The position numbers and the translations under genes are program-made. From positions 1 through 64,000 of the forward strand of contig CAWIQD010000005.1 in assembly GCA_963837945.1 (NCBI GenBank): a stretch of DNA of 64,000 bases, given 5' to 3'. The DNA is from CAVUBL01 sp963837945. Lineage in GTDB: Bacteria > Acidobacteriota > Thermoanaerobaculia > Multivoradales > DATKCC01. The notes beneath the pieces were generated by a model. It ran no database searches and was not told the origin of the DNA. It saw nothing but the letters and a program-made list of their open reading frames with translations. Shown one piece after another: positions 58,356 through 64,000 of this stretch (position 1 is its first letter; each line of letters begins with the position of its first letter).

Positions 58356-58521
58356 CCGGCCGAGGCGGAGCTCGGCCGCTTCAACCGGGACCGCCTTCGC
58401 CGACCGCACCGGGCCGCTTCAACCGGGACCGGCTTCGCCGACCGCACCGGGTCGCTTCAACCGGGATCGCCTTCGCCGACCGCACCGGGCCCGTGAAGCG
58501 GCCGACCTCCGCGTCGGCCGG
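58356..58521. repeat. 28-bp inverted-repeat module 3 with three 38-bp units
   Basis: Left arm 58356-58383, right arm 58494-58521, total 166 bp (52 plus three times 38). Units differ by single bases (GGGATCGCC, GGGACCGCC, GGGACCGGC). No spacers of unique sequence separate the units, so this is not CRISPR. Confidence 0.88.
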
Positions 58522-58650
58522 GCGAACGGCGCAGGCGGCAACCGGCGGCCGTCCGGAGTCGAGATCGCGGCGGCCTCCGACCCGCCCTTCGGGCGGACCT
58601 CCGCGTGGTCCGGGCGACCGGCGGGGTTCGGTGCCGGGCGTGGGGATGGG

Positions 58651-58740
58651 CCGGCCGAGGCGGAGCTCGGCCGCTTCAACCGGGATCGCCTTCGCCGACC
58701 GCACCGGGCCCATGAAGCGGCCGACCTCCGCGTCGGCCGG
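58651..58740. repeat. 28-bp inverted-repeat module 4 with one 38-bp unit
   Basis: Left arm 58651-58678, right arm 58713-58740, total 90 bp, the same size as the lone module at 46842. It is followed by another partial spacer copy up to about 58843, then the DUF421 gene. Confidence 0.88.
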
Positions 58741-58885
58741 GCGAACGGCGCAGGCGGCAACCGGCGGCCGTCCGGAGTCGAGATCGCGGCGGCCTCCGAC
58801 CCGCCCTTCGGGCGGACCTCCGCGTCGGCCGGCGAGCGCAGCACCGGCTCCGCCGTGGCACTCGGCTTGCAGCCTCCGGCCGGCG

Positions 58886-59407
58886 ATGAACGAGCTGGCG
58901 CATCTGCTGCGGGCGCTGGTCGGACACGACGACCCCTCGCGCTCTCTCACCGTGATCCAGATGGGCGTGCGTGCGTTGGTCATCTACCTGGGCGGGCTGT
59001 TCGTCGTGCGCCTCGGCAAGAACCGCCTGTTCGGCCGCTCGACCGCGTTCGACATCGTCCTCGGGTTCATCCTCGGCTCGACCCTGAGCCGGGCGATCAA
59101 CGGCGGTGCCCCGCTGCTCGAGACCCTCGCCGCCGTCGGCGGCCTGGTGGCGATGCACTTCCTCTTCGCCTGGCTGGCGGTGCGCTCGCCAGGCTTCGAT
59201 CACCTGGTCAACGGGCGGCGGGTGTTGCTGGTCGAGCGGGGGAAGATCCAGCAGGCCAACCTGCGGCGGGCCGACCTCTCCGAGGGCGACCTGCGCGAGG
59301 CCCTGCGCCTCGAGGCCCACGCCAACGCGCTCGAGCGGGTGGAGCAAGCGTCGCTCGAGCGCAACGGCCAGATCAGCTTCGTCCTGAAGAGCCCCTCTCC
59401 CTCCTGA
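58886..59407 (+). CDS. DUF421-family membrane protein (YetF-like)
   Basis: A 173-residue protein with three hydrophobic helices in the first half (RALVIYLGGLFVVRLGK, then FDIVLGFILGSTLSRAI, then LAAVGGLVAMHFLFAWLAVR). It is followed by the soluble DUF421 domain (LVNGRRVLLVERGKIQQANL then RRADLSEGDLREALRLEA). The mix of GRSTAFDIVLGFILGS and the R-R-x-x-L-S-x-x-D-L motif is characteristic of the YetF/YcaP group. The function of the family is poorly known. The start ATG lies just beyond the repeat field. Its end overlaps the convergent small membrane protein by 35 bp. Confidence 0.82.
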   Translation: MNELAHLLRALVGHDDPSRSLTVIQMGVRALVIYLGGLFVVRLGKNRLFGRSTAFDIVLGFILGSTLSRAINGGAPLLETLAAVGGLVAMHFLFAWLAVRSPGFDHLVNGRRVLLVERGKIQQANLRRADLSEGDLREALRLEAHANALERVEQASLERNGQISFVLKSPSPS

Positions 59408-59657
59408 CCCGGCGGCGCTGGGCGAGGACCGCGCGATCGCACGTCACGGTGAGCGCGAAGACCGCCGCCAGGAACAGCCCCACGCCGGCCCAGGTGAGCC
59501 CGGAGCCGTCGCCCGCCCAGGTGAGACCCAGCCCGGCGATCGCACCGGCGAAGGAGGCGATCAGCGGCACGAGGCGGAGAGTGGTCTTCACGCGGTGCTC
59601 GCCCCACTCCTTCTCGGGCAGCAGGATTCCCTGGTCGCGCAGGTCCTCGAAGCTCAT
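59373..59657 (-). CDS. Small membrane protein, two predicted helices
   Basis: A 94-residue protein. The soluble front MSFEDLRDQGILLPEKEWGE is followed by two membrane helices (LVPLIASFAGAIAGLGLTW and WAGVGLFLAAVFALTVTC) and a very basic tail (AQRRRVRRERG). No family recognised. The ATG overlaps the stop of the permease/UspA gene as ATGA, so it is co-translated and may be an accessory subunit of that transporter. Confidence 0.65.
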   Translation of the reverse strand: MSFEDLRDQGILLPEKEWGEHRVKTTLRLVPLIASFAGAIAGLGLTWAGDGSGLTWAGVGLFLAAVFALTVTCDRAVLAQRRRVRRERGSSGRS

Positions 59658-61966
59658 CGGCTCCCCTTCTCGAGTCCAGCCGGCTCGGTCGAGCGGAAGA
59701 AATCGACCACGTCGAGCAGCCAGGAGTGAACCACTCGGCGCCGGTGCTTGACCAGCAGCAGCCGGCCGGTCGCGCGGCGCAGGATCCGCTCCGGGACGTT
59801 GCCCGCGACGAGCTTGCGCCACGGGCCCTCGCGGCCCGCGCCGACCAGGGTCAGGTCGTAGCGCCGGCTGCGGCCGACGATCCCGGAGACGACGTTCGTC
59901 GTCTCGTCGAGGTCGAGCTCGGGCCGGGCGCCTCCGGCCCCCACGGTGAGGTCGTCGAGGGCCTCGTCGAGCTCGTCGAGCCGGGCCTTTCGCGCCCGCT
60001 CCTCGAGCCCCGAGGGGAGGGCGTGGTAGAGGTCGATCGCCGCCCCCTTCTCGCGCGCCAGGAGGTTCGCGAGCTCGAGCATCAGGCGGGCCTGGACCGG
60101 GTCGGCGACCGGCACCAGGATCGACTCGAGAGCGTCGAGGTCCGCCGCCCGCAGCACCAGCACGTGGCAGTCGCCGTGGCGCAGCACCAGGTCGATGTTC
60201 GAGCCGATCGCCGTGCGCCGGTGGCGGGTCGGCCCGCGCCAGCCCATCACCACCATGTCCACCCGCCGCTCCTCGATCTCGTCGAGGATGGCCTGCGCCG
60301 GCTTGTGGGCGATCCGGATCACCGAGTTGAAGGGCACGCCTTCGGTGGCGACCATCTGCTCGGCCTGGTCGAGGATCTCCTCGCGCGCCGCCTGGACGAA
60401 CTGGCGGCCCACCCGGAGCGGCGTCTGCTGGGGCACCGGGATGACGTGGAGCAGCGTGACCTCGCCGTCGTGCTCGCGGGCGACCAGGGCGGCGAGCTTG
60501 ATCAGGCCGCGGGCGGTGGCGGGCTTGGCGACCGGCACCAGCACTCGGTAGCGCTCCTCGCGCTCGAGCTCCTGGCGCAGGACGACCGGCGTCACCCGCT
60601 TCTCGCGCTCGCGCTTCCTGGCGTAGCCGTAGTAGAGGACCAGGCCGATGCCGGTCCAGCCGGCCACGAAGTACCAGGCGACGGGGGAGAACTGGAACAT
60701 GAAGACGGCGATCCCGAGCATCAGGACGATCGCCAGGATCGGCACCAGCGGGAAGAACGGGCTCAGGAAGCCGTAGTCGAGCTTGTCGCCGTACTTCCGG
60801 CGGATCGTGATGATTGCGACGTTCACCTGCAGGAAGAGGAGCAGGAACATGACGTCGGCGGCCGCCGCCACGTCCTCGATCGGCAGGGTCACGGCCATGG
60901 CGATGATCAGGCCGCCGGAGGCGGCGAGCGCCAGGTAGGGCGTGCGGGTGCGCCGGTGGACGCGGGCGAAGAGGTCGGGGAGGTTGCGGTCCCGGCCCAT
61001 GGCGAAGGAGACCCGGGTCGAGCTGAAGGTCGTGGCGTTGAGCGCCGACATGGTCGAGAGCAGGCCGCCCAGGAGCAGCAGCGAGGTGCCGAGCGGCATG
61101 AACTGCCGGGCCGCCTCGACCAGGCCGAGCTCCTGGTGCTCGCCGAGCCACTGCCACGAGGGCTGGGCGCTCCCGGTGTCGACCGCGCCCACCGCCGCCA
61201 CGGCGACCAGGATGTAGATCGGGAGCACGATGGCGAGCGACCAGAAGACCGCGCGCGGGATGTTGCGCTTCGGGTCCTTCACCTCCTCGCCGGCCTGGAC
61301 GATGATCTCGTAGCCCTCGAAGGCGATGTAGGTCAGCCCCATGGCGGCGAGCACGCCGCCTAGCCCGCGCGGGGTGAACGGCGTGAAGCGCTCCCAGGAG
61401 ACGGGATGGTGGGCCATCCGCCAGAGACCGCTCGCCACGAACACCCCGATGATCCCGACCTTCGCCACCGTCACCACGTTGCCCGCCAGCCCGGTCTCCG
61501 AGACCCCCTTGAAGTTGATCGCCACGAAGAGCAGGGCCACCGCGACCGCCAGGGGCTTCTCGAGGCTGTGGGGGTCGAGGCCGGCGGGCAGCCAGCCGAG
61601 CTCGGCGAGCACCAGGCCGAGGTAGGAGCCGAAGCCCAGGGCGTAGAGGCTGCCGGCGACGGCGTGGGCGAACCAGCTCATCCAGCCGGCGAGAAAGGCG
61701 TTGGGCCCGGGCAGGCCCTCCTTGACCCAGAGGTAGCCGCCGCCGGCCTCGGGGATCGCCGAGCCGAGCTCGGCGTAGGCCAAGGCGGTCAGGAAGGTGA
61801 CCACGCCGTTGGCGGCGAAGGCCAGGATCAGCCCTGGACCCGCGGTGCCCGCCGCGATGCCGGTGAGCACGAAGATGCCGGCGCCGATCATCGCGCCCAC
61901 TCCGACCATGGTGATGGTGAAGAGGCCCAGGTCGCGGGACAGCTCGGTGCGCGTGGGATTTGCCAT
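59654..61966 (-). CDS. APC-superfamily amino acid permease fused to UspA domains
   Basis: A 770-residue inner-membrane protein. I use ATG 61966 (MANPTRTELSRDLGLF); an in-frame ATG 33 codons earlier has no support. Residues about 10-480 form a 12-helix APC permease: ITMVGVGAMIGAGIFVLTGI is the helix 1 substrate motif, and AFEGYEIIVQAGEEVKDPKR is the conserved helix 6-loop. From about 500 two UspA-like domains follow (RYRVLVPVAKPATARGLIKL, MVVMGWRGPTRHR, then LESILVPVADPVQARLMLEL, LTLVGAGREGPW). The fusion suggests transport regulated by nucleotide or stress signals. Cationic or neutral amino acids are likely substrates. Divergent from the acyltransferase gene. Confidence 0.9.
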   Translation of the reverse strand: MANPTRTELSRDLGLFTITMVGVGAMIGAGIFVLTGIAAGTAGPGLILAFAANGVVTFLTALAYAELGSAIPEAGGGYLWVKEGLPGPNAFLAGWMSWFAHAVAGSLYALGFGSYLGLVLAELGWLPAGLDPHSLEKPLAVAVALLFVAINFKGVSETGLAGNVVTVAKVGIIGVFVASGLWRMAHHPVSWERFTPFTPRGLGGVLAAMGLTYIAFEGYEIIVQAGEEVKDPKRNIPRAVFWSLAIVLPIYILVAVAAVGAVDTGSAQPSWQWLGEHQELGLVEAARQFMPLGTSLLLLGGLLSTMSALNATTFSSTRVSFAMGRDRNLPDLFARVHRRTRTPYLALAASGGLIIAMAVTLPIEDVAAAADVMFLLLFLQVNVAIITIRRKYGDKLDYGFLSPFFPLVPILAIVLMLGIAVFMFQFSPVAWYFVAGWTGIGLVLYYGYARKREREKRVTPVVLRQELEREERYRVLVPVAKPATARGLIKLAALVAREHDGEVTLLHVIPVPQQTPLRVGRQFVQAAREEILDQAEQMVATEGVPFNSVIRIAHKPAQAILDEIEERRVDMVVMGWRGPTRHRRTAIGSNIDLVLRHGDCHVLVLRAADLDALESILVPVADPVQARLMLELANLLAREKGAAIDLYHALPSGLEERARKARLDELDEALDDLTVGAGGARPELDLDETTNVVSGIVGRSRRYDLTLVGAGREGPWRKLVAGNVPERILRRATGRLLLVKHRRRVVHSWLLDVVDFFRSTEPAGLEKGSR

Positions 61967-62046
61967 GGGGGCCCCCGGGCCGCGGGCAGCAGTCGCCGGA
62001 TGATATCGAAGCCGGTTGGCGTATGCTGGCCCCGGAAGCTCCCGCC

Positions 62047-63504
62047 ATGCCCCCAGGACCCGCAACAGGACTCGGCCCAGGATCCGGTCAGGAGCCGCTC
62101 TCCAGCGTCGACTACGCCTGGTTGCGGATGGACGAGCCCGCCAACCTGATGGTGATCAACGGCGTGCTGGTCTTCGACCGGGCGCTCGCCCCGGAAGCTC
62201 TCCGGCGGGTCCTCGAAGAGCGCTTCCTCACCATCCCCCGGTTCCGCCGGCGCGTGGTCTTCCGGCGCCGGGGGCGCCCGCTCTGGCAGGACGACCCCGA
62301 TTTCGACCTGGACCGCCACATGGTGGTCGAGCAGCTCCCCCAGCCCGCCGGCCAGGAGACCCTGCGCGACGCGATCAGCGAGCGGCTGGGGGCGCCCCTC
62401 GACCCCGAGCATCCGCTCTGGTGCTTCCACCTGCTTCAGGGGCTCGAGGACGGGGCCTCGGTCCTCATGTGCCGGCTTCACCATTGCCTGGGCGACGGCA
62501 TCGCGCTGATGCTGGTCCTGCTCTCGCTCACCGACCTCGAGGCCGCCGGCTCCCCGGCCTCGCCGGCCGCCGACGGTCGCGACGGGCCGCGCGCGGCCGA
62601 GCGCAGCGAAAATCCGTTCCGGACCCTGTTCGGCGGCGGCGATCCGGACATGGGCCGAGTGCGCGAGCTCGCCGAGCGCGTCATGCCCGAGGGGATGCGC
62701 CTCATGCTGCACCCGGCCGAGGCTTTCCAGCGCACCAGCCGGTGGCTCAAGGGCGTGGCGATGACCGGCTCGCTCGGCCGGCTCGCCCTGCGCTGGCCCG
62801 ACCCCCGGACGCTGCTCAAGGGCCGGCTCAAGAAGGGCAAGCGGGCGGCCTGGTCCGGGCCGGTCCCGCTGGCCGACCTCAAGGAGATCCAGGGCGCGCT
62901 CGGCGGCACGGTCAACGACGTCCTGCTGACCGCGGTCGCGGGCGGCCTGCGCCGCTACCTCGAAGGCCGGGGACAGGCGGTGCGCCATCGGCTCGCCTTC
63001 CGCGCGGCGGTGCCGGTGAACCTCCGGCCGCTCCACCTGATGGACCGGCTGGGCAACCAGTTCGGCCTGGTCTTCTTGTCGCTGCCGGTGGGAATCGTCG
63101 AGCCGGCGGCGCGCCTCGCCGCGGTGCGGCGCCGGATGCGTGCGCTGCGCTCCTCGGCCGAGCCGCTGGTGACCTTCGGGATCCTGAAGCTCCTCGGGCT
63201 TTCGCCCAATCTGGTGCAGCGGGCGGTGGTCCAGCTCCTGGCGGCCAAGACGACGGTGGTGATGACCAACGTGCCGGGGCCGTGCGAGACCCTCTACCTG
63301 GGGGACAAGCCGATCCGGGAGCTCTTCTTCTGGGTGCCCCAGGCGGGCAAGGTCGGCCTCGGCCTGAGCATCTGCAGCTACGCCGGCCAGGTGCGGCTGG
63401 GGGTGGGGGCCGACGCCGGCCTGGTGCCCGACCCGGAGGGCGTGGTGGCGGGGTTCGAGGAGGAGATCGAGGCCTTGAGGGTGCTGGCGCGGGCGGCGGG
63501 GTAG
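62047..63504 (+). CDS. Wax ester synthase/diacylglycerol acyltransferase (WS/DGAT) family protein
   Basis: A 485-residue acyltransferase. The catalytic motif HHCLGDG (H145, H146, D150, G151) is the HHxxxDG signature. SSVDYAWLRMDEPANLMVIN and RFRRRVVFRRRG are N-terminal family features, and GTVNDVLLTAVAGGLRRYL plus NVPGPCETLYLGDKPIREL are the ND and PGP-type C-terminal motifs. I prefer ATG 62047, with GGAAG 8 bases upstream, over ATG 62023. Such enzymes make wax esters or triacylglycerol storage lipids from acyl-CoA. Together with GlgE this suggests a cell that stores carbon in more than one form. Confidence 0.92.
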   Translation: MPPGPATGLGPGSGQEPLSSVDYAWLRMDEPANLMVINGVLVFDRALAPEALRRVLEERFLTIPRFRRRVVFRRRGRPLWQDDPDFDLDRHMVVEQLPQPAGQETLRDAISERLGAPLDPEHPLWCFHLLQGLEDGASVLMCRLHHCLGDGIALMLVLLSLTDLEAAGSPASPAADGRDGPRAAERSENPFRTLFGGGDPDMGRVRELAERVMPEGMRLMLHPAEAFQRTSRWLKGVAMTGSLGRLALRWPDPRTLLKGRLKKGKRAAWSGPVPLADLKEIQGALGGTVNDVLLTAVAGGLRRYLEGRGQAVRHRLAFRAAVPVNLRPLHLMDRLGNQFGLVFLSLPVGIVEPAARLAAVRRRMRALRSSAEPLVTFGILKLLGLSPNLVQRAVVQLLAAKTTVVMTNVPGPCETLYLGDKPIRELFFWVPQAGKVGLGLSICSYAGQVRLGVGADAGLVPDPEGVVAGFEEEIEALRVLARAAG

Positions 63505-63514
63505 CTCCGGAGCT

Positions 63515-64000
63515 CTACCGGGGGTTCGCGCGCGCCCAGGCGATGTAGGCCGCCAGCGCGTCGAGGTCGTGATCCGAGATCCGCTCGCCGTAGGCCGGCA
63601 TGCGGATCGCCTGGGTCTCGAGGATCCGCTTGGCGGCCGGGTTCGCCCGGAAGCGCGCGGTGATGCCGTCGCGCACCCACTGGCGGAGCTCGTCCTCGTT
63701 GCGGACCAGGTCGGGGTAGTCCTCGCCGGTCCAGGGCGGCACGTAGCCCTTGAGCGAGCCGGGGTTCGCCAGGAGGCCGCGGCCTTCCGGACCGTGGCAG
63801 CCGAAGCAGCCGAAGCGCTCCGCCACGTCGCGGCCGGCGACGACCTTCGAGTCTTCCGGCCAGCCGAAGCGGGAGACGGCGAGCACGTAGGCGGTCAAGT
63901 CCGAGAGCTCGCCGGCGCTCAGACGGTCGCCGAAGGCGGGCATGGCGATCAGCGCCCCCGCATCCGGCTTGCGGCCCTCCGGGTGACCGTGGGCGATCCA
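63515..64000 (-). CDS. c-type cytochrome (5' end outside window)
   Basis: The last 161 or so residues of an exported haem protein; the N-terminus lies beyond base 64000. The visible haem site is FGCFGCHGPEGRG (CxxCH). Candidate axial methionines are in IAMPAFGDRLS, which belongs to a preceding domain whose CxxCH would lie outside the window, and in IRMPAYGERIS near the end. The repeated MPAxGxRxS...L..LxAY pattern shows two consecutive cytochrome c domains, so this is probably a dihaem protein. It converges on the acyltransferase gene with a 10-bp gap. Confidence 0.88.
   Translation of the reverse strand, partial: WIAHGHPEGRKPDAGALIAMPAFGDRLSAGELSDLTAYVLAVSRFGWPEDSKVVAGRDVAERFGCFGCHGPEGRGLLANPGSLKGYVPPWTGEDYPDLVRNEDELRQWVRDGITARFRANPAAKRILETQAIRMPAYGERISDHDLDALAAYIAWARANPR

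Noticed and set aside
55808..58500. 38-bp repeats as a CRISPR array
   Set aside because: Units are directly head to tail with no unique spacers, arrays have 1-4 units, and no cas gene is present in the window.

Overview
The window is very GC-rich bacterial DNA with tightly packed genes, many ATGA-type stop/start overlaps and no rRNA or tRNA that I could recognise. Lipoprotein-type leaders, GT9-type glycan transfer and c-type cytochromes point to a diderm (Gram-negative type) heterotroph. The composition would suit a high-GC Acidobacteriota, Myxococcota or similar lineage, but no gene here fixes the taxonomy.

Layout. 1-3349 is a trehalose synthase-maltokinase fusion cut by the window edge, followed by an FkbM methyltransferase (3535-4344). 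4540-10149 is an atypical stretch: an uncharacterised 537-residue protein, three lower-GC genes with membrane and ankyrin-like features, and a frame-broken glycosyltransferase. 10281-20391 is a glycan or surface-metabolite-like cluster: three related beta-propeller proteins (one frameshifted), a histidine phosphatase, a GT4 transferase, tandem PhyH-type dioxygenases, a creatininase-family hydrolase, a P-loop kinase-like protein and a GT9 transferase.

20444-34634 (+) starts with a giant multicopper oxidase of MofA/MnxG type whose lipoprotein leader is cut off by an in-frame TAG. It continues with a YVTN beta-propeller, three B12-type radical SAM proteins, a SAM methyltransferase and a SPASM-like radical SAM protein. 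It meets a converging minus-strand operon (41465-34480): methyltransferase, B12-type radical SAM, HprK-like kinase, nucleotidyltransferase, glycosyltransferase, a 97-residue GSGxx-repeat peptide with a strong ribosome binding site, and a sulfotransferase-like protein. This looks like an undescribed peptide or glycan modification locus. 42408-45219 (-) adds two Sco-type copper proteins and a cytochrome c/binding-protein fusion, which would suit copper loading of the oxidase.

45480-63504 is mostly housekeeping and stress metabolism: ribBA, glgE, gap, an MscS channel, otsB-otsA, an SLC13-type carrier, a DUF421 protein, an amino-acid-permease/UspA fusion and a wax ester synthase-like acyltransferase. 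GlgE, TreS-Mak and OtsAB together give a complete route from UDP-glucose through trehalose and maltose-1-phosphate to alpha-glucan.

55.6-58.9 kb holds a striking repeat field. Four modules, each bounded by the same 28-bp inverted repeats, contain 4, 3, 3 and 1 copies of a 38-bp unit. A 1,850-bp group II intron sits inside one module, and its boundaries can be read exactly from the repeat lattice. A fifth module lies at 46.84 kb.
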